A DNA stretch of 64,000 nucleotides from Artemia franciscana (Eukaryota > Arthropoda > Branchiopoda > Anostraca > Artemiidae): NCBI RefSeq assembly GCF_032884065.1, contig NC_088872.1, positions 5,450,186-5,514,185 of the forward strand, in the 5' to 3' direction. Under the pieces are notes generated by a model. It did not search any database and had not been told where the DNA came from. It saw nothing but the letters and a program-made list of their open reading frames with translations. Every line of letters begins with the position of its first letter. Positions within the stretch are counted from its first letter, which is position 1. Positions 1 through 11,918 of this stretch are shown in pieces. Position numbers and translations under genes: made by a program.

Positions 1-2866
1 AAAAGGAGTCTTCAAACCACTTGTGTACACAAAATCATGGATACAGTATTGAATTTATCAAGCATATTTACTGTTTTTGAAGTGTTTGAACTCTGCTCCC
101 TTCAGTCCTAGGTTTAAAGCAGTGCCAGTTGGCAGTGTCTCTTTATATGTTGCGTGGCTTAATTTTTCTCAGATCTACTACACCAGCACTTGCTTGAGTT
201 TGAATATACATTATTGGAAATATTCATGGCTTGGAATTACTTCTATAATTATGGTCTGTGTTAGACTTTCATCTCTTACAGGCTGACATATTTCATTTTA
301 GAAATTCTAGAACCACTGGTAAGTGTTAACAATTCTCAAGCTGTTTGCCAAACTGATTTTAAGCTTTTAGAGCCAACTTTGCCAAGAGGCTCATGAAGCT
401 GGGGAAATGAGATGGACATTTTAGAATTATTGTATTATTTTCTATAACCAATGAGATCACTACTGTTGAAGCACGTGGCCCATGTGTTTTTTTCTGGTAA
501 TAGTTCTCAAGCTGTTTGCCAAACGGATTTTAAGCTTTGGGAGACAGCTTTGTCATGAGGCTCATGGAGCTGGTAGAATGAGGTGGATATTTTAGAATTG
601 TCATATTATTTTCTTTTAACTAATGAAGTCATTGCAATAGAAACACATGGTTCATGTCTTTTTTTCTGGTAAAAATTATCTTTGGTTTACAGTCTATTTA
701 GAAAACAGTCTTCTCTCCATGACCCCTCCCCAAATTGTTGCTTTTATTTATTTTTTAACGCCTTTTATGTTTAATTGTGGTGGCTGATGTAACCAACACT
801 ACAATAGATTTTCTAACCCATTGTTTTCCCATATTGTCGGTTGGTGATCAAAAAGCAAAGGGCTCATTGATGATCACTCAGACGGAACTTATGATCTTTA
901 AGAGATGATAAGAGTTTTTTATTTGACTGGATGGAATTTTTATCTTTAATGAGCACAGGTTAGAGTGGTTTTGTCTGCATGATTGCCTTCTGCCTTAACG
1001 GACGTATTACAGATTTAAATAAAATGAAAACAGGTTTTTGAAAGAAATTTGAAAGAGATAGATTTCCACCTTCATGTTTATCTGAAATGCCCCTCATCGG
1101 AAAATTTGAGCCAAATTGTATATTACCATTCAATAATCATCTATACCCTGTGGTAGCAAAGTTGATTGATACTCCGCTTAGCAGTATGGGAGCTAGGGGT
1201 CAATGTTGGCTGTAGTAAGGTTTGGTGACAAACTTGCTACTTGTTCTTGTGAAAAAGACCCAGCAACTGAGATGTTGATTTGATGCCCTATGCACCATGA
1301 ATGACTTTGAATGATTTTGTCCTTATTATTATCCATTAGTGTCTGTTTACTAACTATATCTGCATTATTAGCTGTCTTTTATTACCATTTTGAATTAATA
1401 AGTATTATTTTATTGCTATAATAGCACACAATTAGCAGTGGACGTCACACAACAAGAAAATATGAAAATTAATTGTCAAAACTTAACAGAGCATTTTGAA
1501 GAAATTCTTCGTTGTAGTGCCTTTCAAAGTACGGAACAATATAAATAACAATAATACCGTTTTGGTACCTTTCGGGTTAGAAGAAAAGGGAATTACCGTG
1601 AAGAAGTAACGACTCCTCTACGTATTTTTGGCCAACTGGTTAGTCTGTTAACATTTTGCGATGGTGGCAATTTTTTGTACGATGGTGGCGATTTTCAAAC
1701 AGCTTCTGAATCCCCCAATGTCTGTAGGCTGTCCTAATAGGATTCAGAATCTGCCCCAATTATTAATTGACACGCTAGCTTCTGAATAACGTGTGATAAA
1801 TGGGTTTATGACGTCAACTGTTCCACCGCGCGGAATTATACCCAGCTTTCTTGCACAAAAAAAAATTAAATACAATGGATGTTTGCTTTAAACAAGAATC
1901 AGCTGAAGAATGAATTCCTAGAGGGTCAAAACTCGCCAACCCTCTGTGGATGACTTCATTTTCTACGGTGAAGTTACAGTGTTACAGTGATGGTAGGGCC
2001 TTTGTGTCAGGGCTTAAAATACTTTGTTTCATTGCATTAAAGTTCACCATCCAAATATCAAATTATTTCTTAATGTTTTGGAGCTCCTCTTGAAGGAATA
2101 TGGAAAGTATTTATAGACACAAGCATTGAATTGATTGGAAGAATCATGGTTTCAAGAGGGTCAGATTCTAAAGTTTTGACACATCTTGTAACCATAGTTT
2201 GGTAGCAATGAATTTGTTTCAGCTGGATTCAAAAGCGGAAAACCACGCCCCTCTTGTTGTGCATGTTCTAATGAAAACCCATGATATTGTAATTTTAAAT
2301 GTTAAAAAGGAAAGTTAATTAAACTTAGTCTGACTAGTAACACACAGGTTTTGTCGAAAAAATTTTCAGTCCTTGGGGAAGGACAAAGTTTATTCTTAGG
2401 ATTGGTTTTATTTTATGGCAAAGTCAGTGTTTTAATTCTTTTTAGAGTTAGGAAAACTTTTGTTCAAGTGCTGATATCTTCTGTTGTAATTGGATATTCT
2501 CTTGGAGAATTCCTTTCTCCTGTGTCCAGTTATGCACCTAGTGTTTTATTAGGAAGAAAATACAGTCTTTCTAACCTACTGAAGTGTAATATTAAGTATT
2601 GTTAGCTGTTAGAAAAATTTAATTGTGTTGCTCGTTTTTTAAGCATTCCTTCTTTTTCATAATATCGTCACTTTACATGTTTATTTTTATTCCCTCTTGT
2701 TTTATTTATGTCATTGTGTCCTTTCTGTTTAGCTACCTTCAATTGTCTGCATCAGAAATGATATACAGGTTCTTGCACAGATTTCAGAAATTTTCTATTG
2801 TTTTGTACAGTCTATTTATATTTTTGATTCTATATATTAAATATATCTAGCATCTATGCTTTTTAG
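1..2866. other. Upstream or intronic sequence of the TFAP4-like gene
   Basis: No coding exon can be supported here. The first recognisable exon begins at 2867 in the middle of a codon, so at least one earlier exon with the start codon lies here unrecognised or left of the window. Short open frames near 77-286 and 2351-2850 have no recognisable domain and a biased, AT-driven composition. The only structure seen is a tandem duplication at about 333-676. Confidence 0.5.
333..676. repeat. Two-copy tandem duplication, about 170 bp per unit
   Basis: Two adjacent diverged copies begin with a shared TTCTCAAGCTGTTTGCCAAA at about 333 and 503. They continue in parallel through a GAGGCTCATG block and a run of T before TCTGGTAA. 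The copies differ at many single bases, so the duplication is old. No coding content was seen. Confidence 0.75.
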
Positions 2867-3201
2867 ATTCACATTTCCAAACTCAAATGGGGAGATTAGC
2901 ACACACAGAGACCAGGATCGACGGAAGCGCCGTGACATAGCCAATTCAAATGAGCGGCGCCGCATGCAAAATATCAATGCTGGTTTTGCTTCACTTCGTG
3001 CCTTGCTACCAATACAAGAAACTGAAAAGATGTCTAAAGCGACAGTACTGCAACACGCAACGGAATACATTTGCCAGCTAGAGCAGGATAAAGAAAAATT
3101 GTCAAATCAAATTGTGATGTTGAAGGCAATTTTTAGTGGAGAAAATGATGAAGGTCCTAATGAGAAAAAATTTAAGCTTGACGGCGTTGAAGATCTATAT
3201 G
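2867..3201 (+). CDS. TFAP4: TFAP4/cropped-like transcription factor, bHLH exon (partial gene)
   Basis: This internal exon encodes the DNA-binding and dimerisation core of an AP-4-type bHLH-leucine-zipper protein, a nuclear factor that binds E-boxes as a homodimer. The basic region carries RDQDRRKRRDIANSNERRR, with the conserved NERRR glutamate and arginines at about residues 14-33 of the visible product. Helix 1 reads MQNINAGFASLRALLP. A short loop follows, then helix 2 (SKATVLQHATEYICQLEQ), which runs into a first zipper. The NERRRMQ-INAGF-SLR and EYI-LEQ-K signatures are characteristic of AP-4 rather than of other bHLH families. The acceptor is TTTTAG at 2861-2866 and the donor is GTAAGA at 3202. 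The exon ends after one base of a codon, matching the next exon. A second possible acceptor lies at 2850. The N-terminus is not visible. Confidence 0.9.
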
Positions 3202-3779
3202 GTAAGATGCTCAAAAACTGGTCCATATTGATTAGGTTTGTGTTTCTGGTATTAGTATTAAAATTTGAGGGTCCTCTTTAACTGTTGGACGATTTTCGTG
3301 AGCAACTAAACAAGATTAAAGATCTGTAGTGGTGAATTTTCTCGAAAGGAAACATTAATGAAACTGAGGCAGTGCTTATTATTATTATATATTTATTTCC
3401 CTCGTAAATACAAAAAAATACCTGCAGATTTAGAACAAATATGACCAATCACAAACGTAAATAATCAAAAGAATGTACATAAAATTCAACTTTTTTACAA
3501 AAGAGGAAGATATTCATGTCATACAAATCATTATTTTTATGCTGTTTTTAATAATTATTTGCTTCTGTTTTTTCTTGGTGATCAGAGTTAGTCTTTATTA
3601 CCTCAAGCGTGTCCTTGATCATATATATTCTTTTTAAGGATATATTACAAGTGCTTAGAGGAAAACCAAGTAAAAATTTAGGATTTTAAAACATGCCTTT
3701 TTAATTTGAGAAAGAAAAGCAGACCGAAAACGTGATAAAATTACTGCCGAAAAAAAATGTAGTACACTATAATAATAGC

Positions 3780-4365
3780 ACTAAAATTCAAGGGTTATAT
3801 TTCACTATTGGACGTCTTTCATGAAACACTAAATAACCATTTGACACATATCCGGTAAATTTTGCTGTTTGGTAACTTTAAGCTAGGTGGGGTTGAAGAT
3901 ATATATACTAAGGGTGGATTTTCGCAACAACCAATGCTTTTTGATCATACAGAACCCGTGTTTTCGTGCATCTTGTACCTAGTTAATCGTTGTTATTGGG
4001 GTAAGCAAGAAGATGGTTTTGGTAAGATAAGCGGTCGTGTGAAGTCTAGATCAGTTTGTGGCACTGTCACTTGCCTTGGTCAACATCAAATTCATTTCTG
4101 TTAGTAATGTTTTCTTTCGTTCCTTCTATCAAATGTTTTCATACAAATGCTCTTTGGGGTCTGAGAGCCAAGTGTGCTTTTGCTCCTGACTAGTATTGTT
4201 GTACTAGATGGGCGGTGTTTCGATTGAGCCTCTGGTCAGCGCGAAAATAAGCGCAAAGTTTCTTGAAGAGTGGTCCTTATTGAGAATGGGTCAGTATTCC
4301 TGAGGAAGTTGAAGTCCACTTTGGAGAATTGTTAGATGGCGTCAAAGGTCCATATGCTAAGTTTT
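3780..4365 (+). pseudogene. Decayed duplicate copies of the bHLH exon 3' end
   Basis: The last 30 bases of the bHLH exon and its donor (about 3170-3207) recur in degraded form at about 3872-3912 and 4333-4363. The first copy would still read KLGGVEDIY against KLDGVEDLY in the exon. In both copies the donor GT is replaced by CT. Intron sequence just downstream of the real exon (about 3232-3340) also resembles 3782-3865. Together these suggest an old tandem duplication of the exon-intron junction. An open frame across 3862-4104 reads through one copy but shows no domain, and I do not regard it as expressed. Confidence 0.55.
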
Positions 4366-4745
4366 TGACAAGTGGTTCTATTAAAGGCTAATTCAATGAA
4401 TCTAGTTCTATAATTTAGTAGTTGTCTGACTGTTTTGTACGTAGTTGATAATACTTTTGTGTCATTTTGAGGGCTTTTTGATAATAAGAAGTATATATTA
4501 TTTTTTTGTATCATTGCAAATAAAAGACTCTTTCCTAACAAAATTCAAGGGAAACAAGAGGAAATATGATAGAAAAATAAAAAGACAGGAGTGAGACCTA
4601 ATAGTAAAATACGGCGTCCATTTTTTCTTAAAATAGGAATAGAAAAAAGAAAGAGCTACTTCCTCTATTGATAGCACTGCGAACATCTACTGAGGTTTAT
4701 GTTTATTTGAGACATGCGGTTTTGCGACAAGCCAATATCTCTAAT

Positions 4746-5000
4746 GTACCGTCCTAACCGAGTGGTTAGTGTGCTAGACTTGAAATCCTGAGGTCAGATG
4801 TCAGAATTCTGGTGTCGCTGGGTTTTTGGTTTGGAACGGGGGTCAATGGTATAACCCTGTAAGCTCAGCCAGGGTCAATCCACCTCTAAATGGGTACTTG
4901 AAGAAATATGGGGGGAAAACACTGGAAGTGTCGGAGGATTTACCCCCAACCACGCATTGTACTCCTAAGGGAAGACAGAAAATCAGATCTTTTTTTTAGC
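4746..5000 (+). mobile_element. tRNA-Ser-derived SINE
   Basis: The head resembles tRNA-Ser(UGA). An A-box-like CCGAGTGGTTAG begins near 4758, and the anticodon-loop context GACTTGAAATCC follows with TGA at 4781-4783. The expected B box (GGTTCGAATCC) is degraded to TGTCAGAATTC near 4798. A non-tRNA body follows, including CCACCTCTAAATGGGTAC, ending near an A/T-rich tail at about 4980-5000. The degraded B box and absent acceptor stem argue against a functional tRNA gene. The ends are approximate and no clear target-site duplication was found. Confidence 0.7.
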
Positions 5001-5323
5001 TGTAATGTATGCTGAAAGCACATGCTTTGCTTTCATATCATTGGATTTATTAGACTTTGATCTCGCCAGAATTACGGATATTAATTTCACTGTTTCTTAG
5101 AGAATGATCTGAACTTTCTTAGAAAGCAGGACAATTTGCCTTTTTTGATAGTTTTCAACTAAGGTGTTTTTCAGCCTTAAAAACAAATAAGAACAAATTT
5201 TAAAAATGTAATTCTTTGAATGGGTAAAACTAAATCTCAGCTATTGAATGACATTAAAATTATCATGTAGAACCAATACATGCGCCTGTCTTGTTTATTG
5301 TTATTAAGTGTATTTTTATTTAC

Positions 5324-6020
5324 TTAGGACCCGACCATCCTCGCTAGACGCTTTGGGGCCACTCCTCCTGCCAGCTCATGCTTAAGGGCTCGGTACATTA
5401 TTTCATCAGGTGTAGTACGTGATAAATGAACTAAATTGACGTTGTCAAAACCGAAATTATCTATCCATCGCTTTCGTTGTTTGCCTTGTGGACGGAGGCT
5501 ATGAAGAGATCTTTCAAGTGTGATTTTTGGGAGGCGGTTTAGCTCCATTTGCTTGACGTAGCTTGACTAACGCAGTTACAGTTTCTTGATGTTACTGAGA
5601 ATGGTATCAGTCGACTGGAGCCTTTGATGTACTTCCGTATTTTTAATGCGTTTGATGTATTTGATTCTAGCGATGCGAGAGTGACTTCTCACGTCAAAAG
5701 CTCGAAGGTTTCTTTCGCCTTCAGTTTTCAGTATCCATATTTGCATTCATACATCACTATGAAAAATATGAAAATGTTAAATAGTGTATTTTGAGTTCAG
5801 TTACTTTTCCAAAGTTTTGCTAGACTTCGAAAGCTAAAGCTAGTAAGTACAAGTTGGTGTTTTATATCAGATCTATGGCATTTATCAGAACAGAGTAAGG
5901 TACCAAGATACAAGAAATGGTTAATCGTTTCCTCCTCCCTGTCTCCCGCCTATGGTGGTAACGTGTGGGTTGTCTAGTTCATGTCTTGTGGTCTTGCTGA
6001 AACTGATATCCATGCCGGAT
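5324..6020 (-). mobile_element. Decayed non-LTR retrotransposon fragment (RT C-terminal region)
   Basis: Read on the minus strand, pieces of a LINE reverse-transcriptase C-terminus are visible. Near 6000-5900 there is MDISFSKTTRHELDNPHVTT followed by IGG, matching the segment after the YADD motif. Near 5740-5560 there is ILKTEGERNLRAFDVRSHSR and RIARIKYIKRIKNTEV. At 5548-5450 there is MELNRLPKITLE followed by RPQGKQRKRWIDN, the usual post-RT block. The frame is broken by stops near 5570, so this is a remnant. It lies in a TFAP4-like intron, antisense to the gene. Confidence 0.75.
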
Positions 6021-6416
6021 AGCTATGTGGTATCAGGGTTTTCAGTCTAAGATGGTGGATACTAACAAATTTAGAGCCTAATATGCTTTTAGTATATGAA
6101 ACTCGTTAACATGGACGTCTCTTCTGGACTTATTGCTGCTCTATTCACGAAAATATATGGAGAAAGGGCTAGAAATTGTTTTGAAGAATACAAAAAAGGT
6201 GTTTTTCAAAATTTCAGATTTCAATGGAAATCTGAAAAAAAGTATGGATAGAACTGAATATAGATGTAAAAACACGAATCTCAACTTTTGAACTTTAGCT
6301 AAATTGTTGTCTCAGGTTGAAACATAAAACCCATAGAACTGAGGAAAAATAACCTACAAAAGATCTTACTCTGGGAACACTCTGACTAATAACCTACTTA
6401 TTGTATGTAATTTTGG

Positions 6417-6418
<2 letters not shown>

Positions 6419-6450
<32 letters not shown>
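6419..6450. repeat. Poly-T tract
   Basis: A run of about 32 T follows GGC and is followed by ACAAAAACAG. It could be the tail of an old minus-strand retroposon, but no body can be assigned. Confidence 0.9.
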
Positions 6451-6455
<5 letters not shown>

Positions 6456-6977
6456 AACAGATGTTAAAAACAGCAAATATATACAAAAAAAGTGGTAAAA
6501 TAACAATATGATTCTATAGATAGTTGTGAACAATGATATAAATGCTCAAGTAATATGTATGACATACATAAATATTTAATTCCTCCAAATTTGGGTCTTA
6601 AACGAAATTTACTGTCACTACCTTAGATTAACTTAGATTCAATTGCCAAAAATATTTAAGTATATTTCGTCTTCAAAATATCTACATTATTTATGTTTTT
6701 AATGTCTTTAAGGTATTCTGCGGAAAGGAAATGGGGAAGGAAAATTTCCTCCTCCCATGGATCCCCCATTCCCAAATATTGAAAAATTGTGGCTGCACTG
6801 TGTTTTTTGGGGAGCTATTCAACTCCATATATATATATGTACTCCATATATATATGGAGTATAATCCGCTATAATACTATGGAGTATAATACTATGCAAT
6901 AATCCGCTGATACTGGTTTTCCTGGTATAAATTTTTACTTTCTGGTTAAGTAATATGTAAACAGATTTTTATTTCAG

Positions 6978-7237
6978 ATATTGGATTAATCAATGCAATG
7001 ACGACCTCAGATTTGGAGCCATCGACTTCAAGGCCCATAACAGGTGCCGCTAGACGGATCATTGATGATTTACGAAAAAGAATTGTTGAACTACGAACTC
7101 AATATGAGGCGGAAAAGAAGCTTCGAGTTGCAGTTGAAAATGAAAAAAGAACTCTGGAGCTGCAAATGTTTGAATTGCAGAGGATGACATTGCCTATTAC
7201 CACGGAAAATGGGGATTCTCTTGAGTTGACATATCAA
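6978..7237 (+). CDS. TFAP4: TFAP4/cropped-like, second leucine-zipper exon
   Basis: The exon follows ATTTCAG and starts with two bases that complete a GAT codon with the last base of the bHLH exon, so the phases agree. It encodes a Ser/Thr-rich linker (MTTSDLEPSTSRP). A second amphipathic helix follows at about residues 139-180 of the visible protein: RRIIDDLRKRIVELRTQYE, then EKKLRVAVENEKRTLELQM. This corresponds to the second zipper typical of AP-4 proteins (human: EDLRREMIELRQQLDKERSV region), which restricts partner choice to homodimers. The exon ends with TATCAA before a GTAGAC donor at a codon boundary. That donor is weaker than the others, and it is placed by phase agreement with the next exon and by the loss of zipper character beyond it. 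Confidence 0.87.
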
Positions 7238-7639
7238 GTAGACACATTTTGTTTTTTGTTTCTCACTTCCCTTTTTTAATCAATCAGTTTAGCTACTAAG
7301 ACCCTCAATTACTACCTTTTTTTGGCTGAACTTGTCATGCTTACCAATATGTCACTTTTTTCTGAAATCAATCGGATTGGCAACTGTGGCCCTGAATTAC
7401 TTTCATCTTCATTTTTTATACTCTTTCCTCGTTTTGTTATTTGATCTTGTTTCTGCTCATCTTTTTTTCAATGCGACTCTTTACTTTTCTTTAGAACAAC
7501 TAATTGTGTGAAAAAAGAAAAAAAATTAAATTCAGGACGTTTCTTATATGGTACAAAATCAGTATAAACAGAACATATCTTATGTATATTCCATGTATCT
7601 AGTTAATGACTAGCAATAAATATATGCATAATTCTGCTT

Positions 7640-9160
7640 CAAGATAGGTACGACATGTCTACCTTACTGTTCAAAATCTGGTGAGGGAGGGGACGTTGGA
7701 CGGACCATGAGGCAACTTTGTGCCTCAAATCTTACAGATTGAAACCCATTGTTTGGTTTTGACTTTAAAAAAGTTTAGCATACCATCGGCTTAACATGTG
7801 GTTAAGATGGATACCTATCCATCGGCTATCCATCTATACCTATACCATACCATCTATACCTATACCATCTATCCATCTATACCTATCCATCGGCTATCCA
7901 TCTATACCTATACCATACCATCTATACCTATACCATCTATCCATCTATACCTATCCATCGGCTAATAGCTGTAACTATAGTTGTTGCTTTTTTTTTAACG
8001 AACACTCCTGGTATGATTTTAACTCATTGATAAATTCATTCATTCATCGCTCTGTTAAAGTTGGAGATTGTAGGGACCTTGAGCCCACTGTGCTCCTCCA
8101 ATCACACTAATTAAAGATTCTTGTACCATTTTAGCTCAAACATGACAGTGTGGTTAATCTCATGCAAAAAAGCTTTTGGGGCCCACTTCCATTTTCCAAT
8201 TATAATGATCGACAATCTTTTCCTTATTTCAATTCAACAAGGTTCAATTTCAGTTCAAACAAGGCGTAACATGCTTACACTTCTACAAGAACGTTGTTAG
8301 TGGCAAGAGCAGGATGACGATTAACAGGCCATGGGTCTATATTTTGCTTTTACAAGTATGATTAAAACTCTTGAGTGATTTTGCTTCAAAATATGGGGGA
8401 AATGCCTGTCCTTATGCAAAAAGAGTCGGCAGGGAGAGAGGGTTTCGGAGTGTCCATGACTTTACATTGTGTCTCCATTCACAATGAAAGTCACATGAAT
8501 TCAAATCCTGGTGTGTTTCTGGTTAAAAAAAAGGTGCCGTATGGCCATCTTTGTGCTTATGCATAGCCATTTTAGTCCTTTAATCATTCAAATTGAACAT
8601 CCTTTTGAAATTACTGTTTAAACAAGACAAACATGTCAATCTCTCTCCTGAGAAGCTGGTAATGGGAGGAGGTGGGGAATCTTTAAGGGACAAGAGTCCA
8701 CTTTATGCCTCCGACAGTGTAGACTGAGAATCTTTCCATGGTTCTGCTTCAATCATGGTGCACGATGACTGCGCTTCCCAAAGAAAGAAAAGTGTTGGGT
8801 AAAGGCAGGATGAAAACATTGGAGGAGCCATTGGCCCACTTTATGCTTCCTAATAGTACATGTTGAAGATCCTTGCATGATTCCTCATCAATCAAGGTGT
8901 AATAGGCCATAGTTTTACTGAAAACTGAAAGTGAGGTCTGTAAGAAAGAGGAGAGTTTTAGAAAGGCAAATGGTCCCCTTTGATTCTCATGTCACATTGA
9001 TTGAAATCTTTACAAAATTCCGTTTCAAATAAAGTGCAACATACCACAATTCTACTGAAAAGTTAGCCGTAGAATGCTTGTAGGGAAGGAAGGAGGAGGG
9101 GGGAGTACTGGTCCACTTTAACTCATCAATTATACAATTTAGTATCCTTGCATTTTCAAA
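7640..9160. repeat. Degenerate tandem array, about 150-170 bp per unit
   Basis: A loosely conserved block recurs several times. It contains a GGTCCACTTTATGCCTCC-like core, a GAATCCTTGCATGATTC-like segment, then TTCAATCAAGGTGCAACAT and TACTGAAAA. The clearest versions are near 8690-8790, 8840-8930, 8975-9070 and 9110-9155. Fainter versions lie near 7690-7790 and 8080-8270. Purine-rich GGGAGGAGG spacers separate units. The array is old and its edges are uncertain. Confidence 0.55.
7811..7966. repeat. 68-bp minisatellite, about 2.2 copies
   Basis: The phrase TATCCATCGGCT occurs with CGG at 7823, 7891 and 7959, an exact 68-bp spacing. The filler is built from smaller CCATCTATAC and CTATACCATA units. 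Copies are nearly identical, so this expansion is recent. It creates a fortuitous Ile/Tyr/Pro-rich open frame at 7796-8110 that I do not consider a gene. Confidence 0.9.
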
Positions 9161-11448
9161 AAACAGCTTATTTTAGCAACTGATCAAGTTTTAGCTCGCT
9201 TTTTAGCAGTAATATCTTTTTCGTTTTTTTTTTTTCATTTTGTATCCAGACAAAGAAGTGGTTAATCCCTCTAAATATTCATTAACAAGTTTTATTTTAT
9301 AAAAAAAAATGCAATTCGAACTCGTCAACTTTTCAAGGAGTACCGTCTTCTTCTTGTTTGGGTTATGGAGAGCGCTTTTGCTTAATCTTATCACCGTAGT
9401 CAAATTCCAGGTCCGGCAGGGTGTTACTGGAACTCCGGTATTATCAAGCTGAGATCCATCTTGTTACCCAACTGTAGGACTCGTGGAGTATCCCATCACT
9501 ATTTAAGAAAGAAAATTTTATCTCTATTAGTTTCAAAATTGATACTCTTTGGGGAACCAACTTTTTCATGTCACTACTAAGAACGAAGCAAATGGAAGCC
9601 CCCCAAACAACTTAGCAATGAGAGAACTAAAAACTTTAAGGTGGCGTATTAGATAGCGTTCTTCTACGTCAGTTCCAGACATCGACAATGAAATCACTAA
9701 CTCAGCAGAACAATGAATAAAAGTGGCTTGTAAAACTAGATGGCGCTACTTTCGGACCCGTCAGAAAATGCTAACTTTTTGGATCCACGAATTTTCCCTG
9801 TATTATTCTAAAAGAATATTTGGTCAGTAGGGAATTATCATGTATCTTAAGCATTTTCAGATTTCAATCTAGCCTCAATTTAAGATTCCCGATTGCTCAA
9901 ACGGAGCTACCCACTTGAAAGTAGCAGTCCCGCTCAAAGAATCAAAAACTTAGCGGAACATCTTGAGATATCCTCTCTGACTACAAAACTTCCCTTCAGC
10001 TCCCAAACTGTTGGATTCGGCTCAAGAACAAGCAAAATTTAATAGCATATTCATCAATCAAGCTAGATGTAAACATCCCAAGAACACCACTTTGATCCTC
10101 ACTACTTTTTTGCAATAAACTAAAATCAGCAACAGAAGAAGAATAAGCAGGACAAAACGAAAGTGTTTCTCTCCCAATACAACTACTGAGTGTATTCTAT
10201 CATATTACACATCAAATATATCAGCATTGATCTACGACATCCTCATTGTAATTGCAGGGATATTATTTTATCAAGGGTTCTGACTGGCTCCACTATGCAT
10301 TGTAATGCAGAAAATACTACTATCGCTGATACGTCATCGCAACTCCTCCTCTACTTCTCTCTTTTTACTCCTTCACTATCTACTCTCTCTCATGAAGTTC
10401 CTAGTTTTTTTTTTAATAATTTCTTCTCAAGCCCACGGATAGGCTATTTTATTATTGAATAGCATAGATTCCCTAGGACATCGATTTGAATGAGGGCCTT
10501 GCGCTAGCCCGATTCTATTTTCAGGACTTGGCGAAAGATTTCCATAGACAAGAGTCGACATCCAGCACAAGTATGTCCAGGGCTACTACCTCCGTCGCGT
10601 TTTATTTTCATGTCCGCAAATATTACTCTGCGAAGGGAAGGCAACTGATCGGCACAATTATCTATTCCCTTTAGTTGAAACTCCAGTAACTCCGATTAAA
10701 ACGCTCTCTTGGTTCGAACATACGCAGTCGAATGTCTAAAACTTAGACACATGCAAGAGAAATGCCTCTCTGTGTGAAACTAGTTATCTGTGAAGGATTT
10801 TGATTTTTTGCTGGACAGAGAGAAAAGTTTAATGCAAAGTACTCCATGACAATTATCTGTCTGACACACGTGTTAAGACAAGAAAATAGAGGCGATGATA
10901 CTTTGACCTTGTCATCTACAAACTAGCCAACATGGTTTCAATCATACTGAAGGAATCCAGAGCCGTATCAACAGGCAACCAAAATAAATACGTTAAATAG
11001 GAAGGCTAAAAAAATAATCTTCATGATATACGAGAGGGACCGATGGATACCCCACTCCCGTTCCCACCTGTAATATCGACGCGGAAGGATACTCGCCACA
11101 ACCAGGCTGTATGACAAACTAGGGGTTTTCGTGCACTCTCTTTTGTCTCTCTTGGTTAACAAGGTATAAGCTAAGGTAATGTATAGTTCAAAATACCATA
11201 CGACGATAAAAATAAAGTCAGACATATAAACGAAAATCGCACTTAAGCTAAACATTCTTAACATTCTTAAGCTAAAGACAAAAACTCATCCTTCATTTTC
11301 TGTCCCACCCTACTTAGAACTTCCTGTTCATTTCGTGAAAGCTTTGACCAAAATATGCATGTGAACACCCCTTTAGTAGATTTTTTCTACCAACGATTAC
11401 AATCGAGTATGGCGAACTTGGTTTGTTAATCTTATCGATTGTTTTTAG
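9161..11448. other. Intron sequence without recognised features
   Basis: This is the second half of the intron between the exons ending at 7237 and starting at 11449. Several open frames of 60-98 codons occur on both strands, but none shows a domain or consistent exon boundaries. No repeat structure stood out. Confidence 0.5.
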
Positions 11449-11634
11449 GTTGTTGACGGATTGAATGATCGTGAGACGCTTGAAGTTTCGGCTGAAGATG
11501 AGTCACTATCCACCCCGATCACTATTTCCTTACCTTCGCCAAGGGTGGCTGAGAATGATGTAACCACAAAATTTCTGTTAAATACAGAAAAAATAAATGG
11601 AAGTTTATTAGAAGCTGCCATTCTTTCTGATAAG
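11449..11634 (+). CDS. TFAP4: TFAP4/cropped-like, linker exon
   Basis: A 62-codon exon lies between TTTTTAG (ending 11448) and donor GTAGGT at 11635, with codon-boundary phases on both sides. It begins VVDGLNDRETLEVSAEDES and continues with a Pro/Ser-rich stretch (TPITISLPSPRV), then LLEAAILSDK. There is no known domain, as expected for the poorly conserved middle of AP-4 proteins. Assignment rests on strand, phase continuity with both neighbouring exons and clean splice sites, not on sequence similarity. It could be alternatively spliced, since removing it keeps the frame. Confidence 0.7.
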
Positions 11635-11918
11635 GTAGGTTTTATCTGCTAATGTTTTGCTAGCCCTTTATACTATGAAAAGTTCGCTAGAGTTTTCTTA
11701 TATACGAAATTGCTTCGTTCATTTAGAAATGTATGTATGTATGTATATATATATATATTTATTTATTTCCCATCAAAAGAAACAGATGGAGTATAAGATA
11801 AAAAAGCAAAAAACACACTACAAAAGAATACACAGACTCAAGAAAAATAAAGAACAAATGGATATCTAACTACAAAAAACAACACCTATTGCCTCAAAAT
11901 AAATGCCCAAGGATGATA

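Noticed and set aside
302..319. Possible 18-base microexon between CATTTTAG and GTAAGT
   Set aside because: The donor looks good, but such a short exon cannot be supported without transcript data and the region lies in a tandem duplication.
3862..4104. An alternative TFAP4-like exon reading KLGGVEDIYTK
   Set aside because: The donor is CT instead of GT, no convincing acceptor keeps the phase, and the sequence is explained as a decayed duplicate of the exon end.
4746..4830. A functional tRNA-Ser gene
   Set aside because: The A box and anticodon loop are recognisable, but the acceptor stem does not pair, the B box is degraded and a SINE-type body follows.
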